64,000 bases of DNA from Fictibacillus arsenicus (GTDB taxonomy: Bacteria > Bacillota > Bacilli > Bacillales > Fictibacillaceae): NCBI RefSeq assembly GCF_001642935.1, contig NZ_CP016761.1, forward strand, positions 2,046,001 through 2,110,000, in the 5' to 3' direction. Below the pieces are notes generated by a model, which was not told the origin of the DNA, searched no databases, and saw only the letters and a program-made list of their open reading frames with translations. How positions within the stretch are numbered: the stretch's first letter is position 1; every line of letters begins with the position of its first letter. This document shows positions 52,271 through 61,277 of this stretch, piece by piece. The position numbers were made by a program, and so were the translations under genes.

Positions 52271-52655
52271 TAAATAAAGAAAGTATGTTTCCCATTTGCT
52301 GAGCTAAACCCATAACTTGGTTCGCTCCACCCATCATTTTGCCAAAATTAAATCCTGAGCCTTGTGTGTTTGGATACATAGATGCATTCTGCTGACTGCC
52401 CTGTTGAGGATTAAATGGCATACCCTGCATCATTGGATGGGGGGCTAATCCAGGCGGCATCATTGGCGGCATATATTGCATGTGCGGCTGTACGAATCCT
52501 TGTGTATATTGCTGCGGCATTGTTGGAGCAGGAGCTGCTGGAGCATAAGGAGGTCTGTCAGGGATGTTATGGCTTTGGGAGAATACTTTTGAAGAAGGAG
52601 TGGAAAAAGGATCATATCCGCCATATGGGAACATTCTCACAGAATTCTCTTTCAA
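52266..52655 (-). CDS. yppG: YppG-like proline/methionine-rich protein
   Basis: A 129-residue low-complexity protein rich in Pro, Met, Gln and Gly, with repeated MQYMPPMMPPGLAPHP-like stretches and the conserved C-terminal GFNFGKMMGGANQVMGLAQQMGNILSLFK, matching YppG of B. subtilis (spore-coat-type composition). TTG start with GAGGTGA upstream; a shorter ATG start at 52634 is possible. Function unknown. Confidence 0.8.
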   Translation of the reverse strand: MKENSVRMFPYGGYDPFSTPSSKVFSQSHNIPDRPPYAPAAPAPTMPQQYTQGFVQPHMQYMPPMMPPGLAPHPMMQGMPFNPQQGSQQNASMYPNTQGSGFNFGKMMGGANQVMGLAQQMGNILSLFK

Positions 52656-52821
52656 AAAAAATCACCTCAAAATAGTTTCTATATATATATATTCAACTAT
52701 ACAAAAAGCGACATAACCCTTAGGAGGAACTGATTAAAACGCCCTGTCCAAATTTCACCATTGATAGCCTTTCTAAATGATTTGTAAAATTCAAGCATCC
52801 TAAAGCGTAATCGAGACTCAA

Positions 52822-53049
52822 AAAAGGCTGTTTAAGCAATCTTTGATGCCTTTGAAAGTAGTCGATTTCCGCTCCAGGATGCTCGCTTTCCACGGGGCGG
52901 GCGGTGAGCCTCCTCGCACTTTGCGCCTTTAGGAGTCTCACCTGTCCCACTCGTCCCGTAGGAGTCTCGCACCTTGCACTCCAATCAACTTGCACAAGGA
53001 TGCTCATTAAAAAAATGATCCAAAAGCAACAATCTTTAAGAAAAGAGCG
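52822..53049. repeat. Interspersed palindromic repeat, copy F (reverse orientation)
   Basis: In the orientation of copy C: AGGCTGTTTAAGCAATC, GTCGATTTCCGCTCCAGG, ATGCTCGCTTTCC, CGGGGCGGGCGGTGAGCC, CCTTTAGGAGTCTCACCTGT, AGGAGTCTCGCACCTTGC, ACTCCAATCAACTTGC and AAAGCAACAATCTTTAAGAA. Lies between yppG and proC, followed by the proC terminator. Confidence 0.86.
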
Positions 53050-53084
53050 AAAAAAACACAAAGCCATAAGTGACTTTGTGTTTT
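53046..53084 (-). terminator. proC terminator
   Basis: AAAACACAAAG and CTTTGTGTTTT pair as 11 bp. On the minus strand the stem is followed by TTTTTTTCGC. A remnant of the palindromic repeat sits between it and the proC stop. Confidence 0.8.
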
Positions 53085-53088
53085 ACCC

Positions 53089-53136
53089 GCCGAAAGCGAG
53101 CATCGAAATCAACATCTACAAAAGCGACATTGTTTA
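53089..53136. repeat. Remnant (one end only) of the interspersed repeat
   Basis: CGAAAGCGAGCATCGAAATCAAC and ACAAAAGCGACATTGTTT match the right-hand end of copies D and E with the CTGGAGCG portion deleted. It is in opposite orientation to copy F, 40 bases away, and is part of the proC 3' untranslated region. Confidence 0.65.
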
Positions 53137-53139
53137 GGC

Positions 53140-53982
53140 TTATAGCACAGGCACTTTTTCAAATTCTTTACGCAATGTTTTCGAGCGCTCAGCAGCATTT
53201 TCTACAGCTGCTTCAATTGCTTTCCCGCCGCCGTTTTCGTCCAGAGCATCAAGGCCGGCTGCAGTAGTTCCGTTCGGTGAAGTAACCTTTTTGCGCAGCT
53301 CAGCAGGTGAATCATCTGATTCCATAACCATTTTACTTGCTCCGTATAAAGTCTGTGCTGCAATATCTCGAGCCATCTCGCGATCAAGTCCGTTCTCAAC
53401 TGCTACATCTTCCATATGTTCTAGCAAATAGTAGAAATATGCCGGACCGCTTCCTGCGATTCCTGTGAAAACATCCATTTGTTTCTCAGAGATAATTTTT
53501 ACTTTGCCAATTGCTTTCGATAATTCTTGAGCTAAATCCAAATCTTCATTTTTTACAAACTTACCAGCACTGATTCCCGTTATGGATTCTCCAATCATAC
53601 TGGATGTATTAGGCATAACACGGATTACTGGGAGGTGTTTGCCGATTATCTCTTCAATGAATGGTGTTGATATTCCAGCAAGAACTGATAAAATCACATG
53701 GTGGTGGTCTTGCAGATTCGGCTTTAGTTGCTGCAGAACCTCTTCTGCTTGTTTTGGTTTTACCGCAAGAATAATCACATCTGTATTCTTTAATGAAAGC
53801 TCATTAAAAGAAACAGCTTGGATGTCGTACTTGTTAATTAGTTCAGATCTTCTTTCAACATTAGAATGATTTGCTGCTGTAATCCTTTCAGGTGAGATAC
53901 CAGCTTTGTTAATAAGACCTGATATCATTGCTTCTGCCATAGATCCTGCACCAATAAAAGAAATGTTTCTGTATTTTAACAT
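53140..53982 (-). CDS. proC: Pyrroline-5-carboxylate reductase
   Basis: A 280-residue enzyme that reduces pyrroline-5-carboxylate to proline with NAD(P)H. The Rossmann motif FIGAGSMAEAMISGL, VILAVKPKQ and the C-terminal signature ITGIAGSGPAYFYYLLE ... GASKMVMESDDSPAELRKKVTSPNGTTAAGLDAL are diagnostic. It could be the ProI/ProC/ProG paralogue; which one cannot be told by eye. ATG with AGAGGGG upstream. Confidence 0.95.
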   Translation of the reverse strand: MLKYRNISFIGAGSMAEAMISGLINKAGISPERITAANHSNVERRSELINKYDIQAVSFNELSLKNTDVIILAVKPKQAEEVLQQLKPNLQDHHHVILSVLAGISTPFIEEIIGKHLPVIRVMPNTSSMIGESITGISAGKFVKNEDLDLAQELSKAIGKVKIISEKQMDVFTGIAGSGPAYFYYLLEHMEDVAVENGLDREMARDIAAQTLYGASKMVMESDDSPAELRKKVTSPNGTTAAGLDALDENGGGKAIEAAVENAAERSKTLRKEFEKVPVL

Positions 53983-54125
53983 GCAACCCCTCTTTCAAAA
54001 TTTTAACTGTTATTTATAAAGTACTATGTTAACATGTTCACAATTAGATGCAAGTTTATCTGTTCATTATTACAGGATTGTAATATGATTTTTACATTAA
54101 AACGTTTTCAGGTAGGGGAGAGACA

Positions 54126-54506
54126 ATGAAATTTTATATCGCATCCAGCTTTAAAAATAAAGGGCTTGTTCAAAAGATGGCAAAAGATATTCAGACACAA
54201 CTAGGATGGCAACATACATATGATTGGACTTTGAATGAAAGAGCGGAAACGATTGAAACACTGACAGACATAGGAGTAAAAGAATTTGAAGGAGTATTAG
54301 AATCAGATGTGGTTATCGTGATTCTGCCCGGTGGAAAAGGATGTCATACAGAAATGGGAATTGCGCTTGGCAGTAAAAAGCTCCTATTTCTATATGATCC
54401 GGACAGGATTCTAAATAACCTAAGTGATGCAGCTGCCTTCTATTTTTTACCGGAGATTAAACATTGGAACGGAGATATTAAAGTATTGAATGATACTTGT
54501 CTATGA
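54126..54506 (+). CDS. Nucleoside 2-deoxyribosyltransferase-like protein
   Basis: A 126-residue protein of the deoxyribosyltransferase fold: MKFYIASSFKN at the start, a DVVIVILPGGKGCHTEMGIALGSKK segment equivalent to the family's active-site Asp...GTxxExG pattern, and a conserved Trp/Asn end. Such proteins cleave or transfer the sugar of nucleosides; activity is unproven. GGGGAG before ATG. A perfect ATGTTAACAT dyad lies upstream near 54026 and might be regulatory. Confidence 0.8.
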   Translation: MKFYIASSFKNKGLVQKMAKDIQTQLGWQHTYDWTLNERAETIETLTDIGVKEFEGVLESDVVIVILPGGKGCHTEMGIALGSKKLLFLYDPDRILNNLSDAAAFYFLPEIKHWNGDIKVLNDTCL

Positions 54507-54511
54507 ATGAA

Positions 54512-55336
54512 TTATTGAGCTTTTTTATAAGAATGATTTTGAAATGTTGTAATGGTTTTTTCGGCAATTCTATCATATCCTTCATCATTAGGATGGATGG
54601 AGTCATAAAGCCATTTATCAATATCTTCAGTTTGAAGTGCGTCACTTACAGGAACCACTACAGACGGCTGATGGGAAAGTGCTGTTTCATATGCAATTAA
54701 ATTCCAGTCATTCAATAATTTTTCTGTTGCCGGATAATAGTTTTTCTCAGACTTCACAACATTATATAATTCATTAAGCACCAATACAGCATCCGGGTTA
54801 TGTTTACGGATAAGCTCAAATATATCTTCTAAATTCTGTTCGTAGCCGGTTTTAACTTCATCATAGCTTTGAATTGCTTTAAGAGGACCTTCTTCTTTTG
54901 CGATTTGAACCAGATCATTGCCGCCAATATTAATCGAAATAATATCTGCTTTTTTTACCGATTCCTGCACGGCAGCTATTTGCAGCTGATTCAACAAACC
55001 TTGGCTGGTTGCACCAGAAATTCCTTGGTTTTCAAGAACAAAGGTTTTGTCAGTTAAGTTTTGGAGATTTGTATTTACCTTTTGAGCAAATCCGCCTTCT
55101 TCAGAACCTCTCCCTTGTGCAACGGAATCACCAAGTACTAAGTGGCTGAATGTTGATTTTGGACTGTTTATAAAGTAATCAAGATAAGTAATTTGGTGCT
55201 TATCCTTATTTTCACTTTTAATAATAACCGACGCTTCTTTAATTTGGTTTATTTTATACTGTGGATAGTAATACCACCCAGCTGTACCGATTAAGATGAA
55301 TAAAAGAAGCAAGGATACGATATATCTTTTTTTCAC
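54512..55336 (-). CDS. SGNH/GDSL-family esterase, membrane-anchored
   Basis: A 274-residue hydrolase with an N-terminal signal anchor (YIVSLLLLFILIGTAGWYYY). SGNH block I has the nucleophile Ser in LVLGDSVAQGRG, block III is NIGGND, and block V is YDSIHPNDEGY with the Asp/His pair. Acts outside the membrane on acyl esters of lipids or polymers; similar proteins in bacilli are annotated LipV-like lipases. GTG start with GGAGGAGGG upstream. Convergent with the deoxyribosyltransferase-like gene. Confidence 0.9.
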   Translation of the reverse strand: MKKRYIVSLLLLFILIGTAGWYYYPQYKINQIKEASVIIKSENKDKHQITYLDYFINSPKSTFSHLVLGDSVAQGRGSEEGGFAQKVNTNLQNLTDKTFVLENQGISGATSQGLLNQLQIAAVQESVKKADIISINIGGNDLVQIAKEEGPLKAIQSYDEVKTGYEQNLEDIFELIRKHNPDAVLVLNELYNVVKSEKNYYPATEKLLNDWNLIAYETALSHQPSVVVPVSDALQTEDIDKWLYDSIHPNDEGYDRIAEKTITTFQNHSYKKAQ

Positions 55337-55412
55337 TTTTATCCCTCCTCCTTAAATATTTTATATTAAAAGATATTAACATAAATATGCCTAGAAAGTG
55401 CAAGGTGACAAT

Positions 55413-56357
55413 TTGACAAACGATACGCTTAAAATACCCGTTTTCATTCCTTTGATTATCGGAATAATCGCTATATCATTTTCATCTATTTTTGTGAAAT
55501 GGTCAGACGCTCCTGTATCTGTCCAAGGGATGTACCGGCTTGTATTTACATTATTTTTAATGCTTCCATTTACATTGAAGCATATAAAAGCTCTTAAAAG
55601 CATTTCTTTAAGGAAATGGCTGCTGCTGCTTTTATCAGGAACATTTTTAGCTCTTCACTTCTTGTTTTGGATGGGCTCTTTAAAGTTAACAACTGTAGCA
55701 AGCTCCACTATATTGCTTTCACTGCAGCCTGTTTTTGTTATGGCAGGTGCATATTTTGCTTTTCGTGAAAAAACATCAAAACCAGCCATTATCGGAATGC
55801 TTGTTGCCATTACCGGTGCTGTCATGATTGGCTGGGGAGACATTGGTATCTCAAAACAGCACATACAAGGAGATATTTTATCCATATTAGGAACAATCGT
55901 AGTTGCTGTTCATATGCTGATTGGCCAAAAGCTCCTTAAAACGATACCCGCTGCAATTTATAGTTTTTCGGTATTTTTATCTGCAGTTATCGTTTTTGCT
56001 GGTTACAATACACTTTTACATATCCCAATGACAGGATATTCTGATAAAGATTGGGGTATATTTTTATTGCTAGCCATTGTCCCAACAGTTTTTGGACATG
56101 TTCTTTTTAATTGGCTTCTAAAATACGTAACTGCTGCAACTATCTCTATGGCAATATTAGGCGAGCCTGTAGGAGCTACATTGCTTGCGTATTTATTATT
56201 AAATGAAACATTAACTTTCTCACAATGGGCAGGTGGAGCAATCGTGCTATTAGGACTTTATTACTTTTTAAAAAATACCCGAATACTGAAGAAAGATAAA
56301 CCGCCAGCTCCTATAAAAAGTCCTGTAACTGCAGGACCCATCGTAAAAAAAGGGTAA
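55413..56357 (+). CDS. EamA/DMT-family transporter
   Basis: A 314-residue protein with ten helices in two EamA repeats (ISFSSIFVKWSDAPVSVQGMYR and ILGEPVGATLLAYLLLNETLTF). Probably an exporter of amino acids or drugs. The start is TTG 55413 with AAGGTGA directly upstream; a GTG at 55398 is in frame. The second of three EamA-fold genes in the window. Confidence 0.88.
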   Translation: MTNDTLKIPVFIPLIIGIIAISFSSIFVKWSDAPVSVQGMYRLVFTLFLMLPFTLKHIKALKSISLRKWLLLLLSGTFLALHFLFWMGSLKLTTVASSTILLSLQPVFVMAGAYFAFREKTSKPAIIGMLVAITGAVMIGWGDIGISKQHIQGDILSILGTIVVAVHMLIGQKLLKTIPAAIYSFSVFLSAVIVFAGYNTLLHIPMTGYSDKDWGIFLLLAIVPTVFGHVLFNWLLKYVTAATISMAILGEPVGATLLAYLLLNETLTFSQWAGGAIVLLGLYYFLKNTRILKKDKPPAPIKSPVTAGPIVKKG

Positions 56358-56444
56358 TGACACTTAATCGATAAAGCCTTTTTCTATGTTTTTGTGCGAC
56401 ATTCTTATATGATGGAACAAATATATAAAAAGGAGTTTGATTTC

Positions 56445-57407
56445 ATGAAGGAGTATGAGATTGCTGCTTTTGCAGGAGGCTGCTTTTGGTGCATGGTAAC
56501 ACCTTTTGAAGAGTGGCCAGGAATTATTAAAGTTGAATCAGGCTACACAGGAGGACATACAGAGAACCCTACGTATAAAGAAGTGTGCAGTGAAACGACA
56601 GGGCATTTTGAAGCTGTCCAAATCACTTTTGATCCATCAATCATTTCTTATGAAAAAATAGTATCTGTTTTCTGGAAGCAAATTGACCCTACAGATGCCG
56701 GAGGACAATTCTATGATCGGGGGGACTCTTATCGCACAGCTATTTTCTATCACAATGAAGATCAAAAAAATATAGCTGAACAATCCAAAGCTGAATTACA
56801 GGAGAGCGGACGATTCGATAAGCCAATTGCAACCTTAATACTGCCTGCTCAGACTTTTTATAAAGCTGAAGAATATCATCAGGATTATCATAAGAAAAAT
56901 CCGTTTCATTATAAAAGATACAGACAGGGTTCTGGTCGTGACCTCTTTATAAAATCACATTGGGAGGATAAAGAGAAAAAAGAAGAAATACTGAAAACAC
57001 TAAATCCGATGCAATATAACGTTACACAGAACGATGGAACAGAACCACCATTCCAAAATGAATTTTGGAATCACACTGAAGAAGGTCTATATGTCGATAT
57101 TGTTTCTGGAGAACCGCTTTTCAGTTCTTTTGATAAATTTGACAGCAGCTGCGGATGGCCAAGCTTTACTAAACCAGTTCGTTCTTCGACGGTTGATGAA
57201 AAAGAGGATCTTTCTCATGGAATGATCCGCACAGAAGTCAGAAGCAAAGAAGCTGATTCACATCTCGGCCATGTTTTCACAGATGGTCCTAGAAATAAAG
57301 GCGGCCTTCGTTATTGCATAAATTCTGCTGCTCTCCGCTTTATTCCGAAAGACCAATTAAGGGAAAAGGGTTATGGAGAATACTTGACACTTTTTGAAAA
57401 CAAATAA
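56445..57407 (+). CDS. msrAB: Bifunctional methionine sulfoxide reductase MsrA-MsrB
   Basis: A 320-residue fusion that reduces both epimers of oxidised methionine. The N-terminal MsrA domain has FAGGCFWC (Cys13) and the C-terminal MsrB domain has [15 protein letters not shown] and the catalytic Cys291 in [11 protein letters not shown]. The usual zinc-binding CxxC pair of MsrB is absent ([12 protein letters not shown]), so this is a non-zinc form. ATG 56445 with AAAAAGGAG upstream; the longer frame to 56394 is not supported. Confidence 0.94.
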   Translation: MKEYEIAAFAGGCFWCMVTPFEEWPGIIKVESGYTGGHTENPTYKEVCSETTGHFEAVQITFDPSIISYEKIVSVFWKQIDPTDAGGQFYDRGDSYRTAIFYHNEDQKNIAEQSKAELQESGRFDKPIATLILPAQTFYKAEEYHQDYHKKNPFHYKRYRQGSGRDLFIKSHWEDKEKKEEILKTLNPMQYNVTQNDGTEPPFQNEFWNHTEEGLYVDIVSGEPLFSSFDKFDSSCGWPSFTKPVRSSTVDEKEDLSHGMIRTEVRSKEADSHLGHVFTDGPRNKGGLRYCINSAALRFIPKDQLREKGYGEYLTLFENK

Positions 57408-57428
57408 AACCAGCCGTTGGCTGGTTTT
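57406..57428. terminator. Bidirectional terminator between msrAB and MATE gene
   Basis: AAAACCAGCC-GTT-GGCTGGTTTT, overlapping both stop codons. Confidence 0.92.
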
Positions 57429-58788
57429 ATTTGTTTTTAAGAGTTGAATAGGAGTTAGATTGTATAGATTTAAGACGGATAAATAACATGATAGCCCCAG
57501 CAGATAAACCTGAAATCAACCCGATCCAGTAGCCATACGCTTCAAATGAAGTGAAATTGGCTAAATAATACCCAACTGGCAATCCAAGTACCCAATAGGA
57601 GATGAATGACAATATAAATGTAACATTTACATCTTTATATCCTCTTAACGCACCCTGTATGGGAGCTCCTATCGCATCAGCAAGCTGGAAAAACACAGCG
57701 TACCATAAAAAAGAGGTAGTAAGCTGTATTACATCTGGTTCATTCGAATAAATGCGTGCAACTTGTTCATCAAAGGCAATAAGAAAACCTGATAAAATCA
57801 GTGCAAAACCAAGAGCTGTAAAAATTCCAATATAACCGTACTGTGCAGCATCTTTATATCGTGATGCTCCGACTTCAAATCCGACTGCTATCGTTAGAGC
57901 AAAGGAAATACTCAATGGGAGCATATAAAGAAAAGAAGCAAAATTTAAAGCAGCCTGATGAGCAGCAATTGTTACCGTATTAAAGTCACTCATCAATAAA
58001 GTAACTGCAGCAAAAATACTAACTTCAAAAAAGATTGCCAGCCCAATTGGTATTCCGATTTTCAATTGTTCCTTCCATGCAGAAAGGGAAGGCTTATAGA
58101 AATTCTTGAATAGATGATAACTTCTAAATTCGTTCAATCTCATCACAATGACAATAGTTATAATAGCTGTAATCCAATATGTTATAGAAGAAGCAACTCC
58201 GGCGCCGATTCCTCCTAGTTCAGGAAATCCAGCTTTACCAAAGACAAACAAATAATTGAAAAAGGCATTTACAGGCAATGCCAGCAGTGTAACAAACATT
58301 GAAATTCTAGTTTGGCCCAATGCATCTATAAAGGACCTTAATGCACCGTATAAAAATAAAGGCAGTATTCCAAAAGACAATGCGATTAAATATCCTCTAG
58401 CTACACGTTCGACCTCAACTTCTAATGACATTGCATTCAAAATCGGATCCAATATAAAGGACCCAAGAACAATAACAATCATTGAAATCACAACGGAAAG
58501 GTAAACTGCCTGCATGACAGCTTTAGGAACATTCTTAGTGTCTTTTGCACCTGTCAGCTGAGATACAATGGGAGTCAAAGCCATTAAGATCCCGTTTAAA
58601 CCTGTAAAAACCGGTACCCAAAGACTTGTACCTATGGCAACACCTGCAAGCTGTTTCGCTCCCGCATGTCCGCTCATAACTGTGTCAAAAAAGTTCATCG
58701 CATATAGCCCAAGCTGCGTAATCAGTACAGGGACTACCAAGATGAAAAATTGCTTATATTTTTCTTTTAATGTGTGTGTTTGGAACAT
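57427..58788 (-). CDS. MATE-family multidrug efflux transporter
   Basis: A 453-residue protein with twelve helices in two MATE halves (FFILVVPVLITQLGLYAMNFFDTVMSGHAG and the mirrored FAIFFEVSIFAAVTLLMSDF region). It exports cationic drugs by Na or H antiport, in the NorM style. Start at ATG 58788 because AAAGGAAG is 7 bases upstream; the ATG at 58794 is too close to that site. Confidence 0.92.
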   Translation of the reverse strand: MFQTHTLKEKYKQFFILVVPVLITQLGLYAMNFFDTVMSGHAGAKQLAGVAIGTSLWVPVFTGLNGILMALTPIVSQLTGAKDTKNVPKAVMQAVYLSVVISMIVIVLGSFILDPILNAMSLEVEVERVARGYLIALSFGILPLFLYGALRSFIDALGQTRISMFVTLLALPVNAFFNYLFVFGKAGFPELGGIGAGVASSITYWITAIITIVIVMRLNEFRSYHLFKNFYKPSLSAWKEQLKIGIPIGLAIFFEVSIFAAVTLLMSDFNTVTIAAHQAALNFASFLYMLPLSISFALTIAVGFEVGASRYKDAAQYGYIGIFTALGFALILSGFLIAFDEQVARIYSNEPDVIQLTTSFLWYAVFFQLADAIGAPIQGALRGYKDVNVTFILSFISYWVLGLPVGYYLANFTSFEAYGYWIGLISGLSAGAIMLFIRLKSIQSNSYSTLKNK

Positions 58789-58875
58789 TTGCATACTTCC
58801 TTTGTTGTTTTAACTGACAAACAGAGCTAATGCATTATATCATATAATTATAAACACATACGTAAAGGAGCAGCT

Positions 58876-59148
58876 ATGAGCGTTCAATTTTTATTTGAAG
58901 TTGAATCGGTTCAGCCAGGTGAGCAATCGGATGAAAAACTAGTTTTAGTATCTACAGATCTTTTATATAAAAGCAGCGGAGAAACGATCTTTAACGGAAT
59001 CATACCTGTTAGAGTTAATGAACATGGGGTTTTCGTTTCTATACAAGCCATTTCTTCTGCATTTACATCCAAGTACTTACGAACTGAAACATTGTTCAGG
59101 CTGAAACGATACATTAAGAGGATGAGAGATTACTTAGATTTAGATTAA
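58876..59148 (+). CDS. Small protein of unknown function
   Basis: A 90-residue soluble protein, beta-rich in the first half and with a basic helical tail (RTETLFRLKRYIKRMRDYLDLD). No family recognised. AAAGGAG lies upstream of ATG. It is followed at once by the argS promoter; no terminator is seen between them. Confidence 0.65.
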   Translation: MSVQFLFEVESVQPGEQSDEKLVLVSTDLLYKSSGETIFNGIIPVRVNEHGVFVSIQAISSAFTSKYLRTETLFRLKRYIKRMRDYLDLD

Positions 59149-59158
59149 ATGGAATATG

Positions 59159-59187
59159 TTGACTTTTTAGATTTACCCTCATATAAT
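59159..59187 (+). promoter_or_regulatory. Promoter of the T-box leader
   Basis: TTGACT and TATAAT separated by exactly 17 bases; transcription would start near 59194, at the beginning of the T-box leader. Confidence 0.88.
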
Positions 59188-59209
59188 ATGAAAAACTAAA
59201 GAACAGAAC

Positions 59210-59434
59210 ATTTATGAAAAAGAGAGTACTCTGTTTAGTTTGTTATAGAGAGCCGGGAGCGGTGGAAGCCTGGCACAACTGTCAGAAGAAGCGCACTTTG
59301 GAAATGTTTGCTTGAAAATTCCGTAGGGCAAACCGGGACATCCCGTTAACAGATCAAGCGGCCTTTTAAAGGCAACAAGAGTGGTACCGCGGTATAATCC
59401 GTCTCTTCTATTATTAGAAGAGGCGGTTTTTTAT
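59210..59434 (+). promoter_or_regulatory. T-box leader (arginine) before argS
   Basis: The T-box sequence AACAAGAGTGGTACCGCGG is at 59374-59392. The stem I region begins about 59210, with AGAGAGCCGGGAGCGG. A candidate arginine specifier CGC is at 59292-59294, not proven by folding. The terminator CCGTCTCTTCTA / TAGAAGAGGCGG plus six T is at 59399-59432, alternative to the T-box antiterminator. Uncharged tRNA-Arg binding would prevent termination and switch on argS. Confidence 0.93.
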
Positions 59435-59450
59435 TTTGGGAGGGAAAAAT

Positions 59451-61133
59451 ATGAATGAAAAAAGAGAGTTTGCAGCTTATCTTCAACGCCATATTGGTGA
59501 AGGTCTCACTTTTGAACAAATCGTATCTTTAATCGAAAAACCGAAACAGCTGCATCAAGGCGATTTAGCATTTCCTTGTTTTCAGTTAGCAAAAATCTAT
59601 AAATCTTCACCTGCTGAGATCGCTAGTAGATTATCTGCAGGCAGCCTCCCCAGTCTCTTTAGTAAGATTGAAACTGTTGGTGGTTATGTGAATGTGTTCT
59701 TGGATAAAAAATCGGCGGCAGCTAACCTGATAACTAACATATTAAAAGAACAAGAGAATTATGGCCGTCATTTGATCGGAAAAGACAAAACAATTGTGTT
59801 TGACTTGTCATCTCCAAATATTGCGAAACCTTTTTCAATGGGACACCTACGTTCAACAGTAATCGGATCCTCTTTAGCCTCTATCAGTGAAAAATGCGGT
59901 TATAAAACGGTGAAAATCAATTATATCGGAGACTGGGGTACTCAGTTTGGAAAATTAATCTCAGCTTATTTACGATGGGGAACAGAAGAAAAAGTGAAAG
60001 CCAATCCAATTCAAGAACTGACAAAACTTTATGTTCGCTTTCATGAAGAAGCAGATAATGATCCTGCATTAAACGATGAGGGAAGAAAATGGTTCAAACA
60101 GCTCGAAGATGGAGATCCACAGGCAACACAATTGTGGGTGTGGTTTAAAGATGTATCATTAAATGCATTTCAGAAGATTTATGAACTCCTTGGTGTCGAA
60201 TTCGATTCGTATAACGGAGAGGCATTTTTCAACGATAAAATGGATGCTACCGTAAAAGAGCTGATGGAGAAAAAACTTCTCGAACTTTCCGACGGCGCTC
60301 AAATCGTAAATGTTGGTGAAGACATACCCCCGTGTCTGATAAAAAAAACAGATGGAGCGACACTTTATGCTACACGTGACCTGACTGCAGCAATCTATAG
60401 AAAGAACACTTACGATTTTGATCAAGCTTTTTATGTTGTAGGGCATGAACAATCTCTGCATTTTGAACAAATTAAACGAGTACTTAGTAAAATGGGATAT
60501 GAATGGGCAAAAAATATGCATCATGTTCCATTCGGGCTTATTTTGCAGGACGGGAAGAAGATGAGTACACGAAAAGGAAGAACTGTTTTGCTTGAGAACG
60601 TTCTTTTAGATGCCATTCAGCTTGCTGAAAATAATATCCGAGAAAAAAATCCAGCATTACTTGAGGTGGATGAAGTCGCTCGTCAAGTTGGAGTAGGAGC
60701 AGTGATCTTTCACGACTTAAAAAATGAAAAAGGCAATGATGTTGAATTTTCTCTTGAACAGATGCTTAAGTTTGAAGGAGATACAGGACCTTACGTACAA
60801 TATACAGCAGCCAGAATTCAAACGTTATTAAATAAAGGAAATTTTAATCGTCAGATGCCAGATGAATTTTCAATTGCCGAAGAGAGCTGGGAGCTTATTT
60901 CTGTTTTAAATGAGTTTCCGTTAATCGTACAAAATGCATTTTTCCGAAAAGAACCTTCTATAATATCAAAATATGTTTTAAAGTTATCGCACAAGTTCAA
61001 CCATTATTATGGAAGTGTCAAAATTCTTAATAGCGATGAAACGGCAGAAAGACTTGCATTATGCGCCAGCATACAAATCGTTTTAAAAGAGGGCTTAAGA
61101 TTATTAGGAATTCAGACACCTAAACAAATGTAA
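59451..61133 (+). CDS. argS: Arginyl-tRNA synthetase
   Basis: A 560-residue class I synthetase charging tRNA-Arg. The HIGH-type motif reads FSMGHLRSTV in SPNIAKPFSMGHLRS (about residues 115-125), and the KMSK-type loop reads KKMSTRKG. It has the N-terminal Add-1 tRNA-binding domain and the C-terminal anticodon-binding alpha-bundle. Controlled by the T-box leader, which B. subtilis argS does not have, so it may be the second, inducible type of ArgRS found in some bacilli (inference). Start ATG 59451 with GGGAGGG upstream. Confidence 0.95.
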   Translation: MNEKREFAAYLQRHIGEGLTFEQIVSLIEKPKQLHQGDLAFPCFQLAKIYKSSPAEIASRLSAGSLPSLFSKIETVGGYVNVFLDKKSAAANLITNILKEQENYGRHLIGKDKTIVFDLSSPNIAKPFSMGHLRSTVIGSSLASISEKCGYKTVKINYIGDWGTQFGKLISAYLRWGTEEKVKANPIQELTKLYVRFHEEADNDPALNDEGRKWFKQLEDGDPQATQLWVWFKDVSLNAFQKIYELLGVEFDSYNGEAFFNDKMDATVKELMEKKLLELSDGAQIVNVGEDIPPCLIKKTDGATLYATRDLTAAIYRKNTYDFDQAFYVVGHEQSLHFEQIKRVLSKMGYEWAKNMHHVPFGLILQDGKKMSTRKGRTVLLENVLLDAIQLAENNIREKNPALLEVDEVARQVGVGAVIFHDLKNEKGNDVEFSLEQMLKFEGDTGPYVQYTAARIQTLLNKGNFNRQMPDEFSIAEESWELISVLNEFPLIVQNAFFRKEPSIISKYVLKLSHKFNHYYGSVKILNSDETAERLALCASIQIVLKEGLRLLGIQTPKQM

Positions 61134-61221
61134 CGGTTGAGTAACATTGAATTTTTTTTACAATATTATATAGAAGAAATAAATCTTTAAAGTCTTGAGT
61201 TTACTTGCTGGCAAATTCTTT

Positions 61222-61265
61222 CGATTCCGTTATATAATCTTATAACCTTAAATCTTCCGGAATCG
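61222..61265. promoter_or_regulatory. Long-range perfect dyad around the rarD promoter
   Basis: CGATTCCG (61222-61229) and CGGAATCG (61258-61265) are exact complements and flank a TATAAT at 61233-61238. The right arm touches the GAGG ribosome binding site. It could be a paired operator or a leader stem. Confidence 0.45.
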
Positions 61266-61277
61266 AGGAAAAGATCT

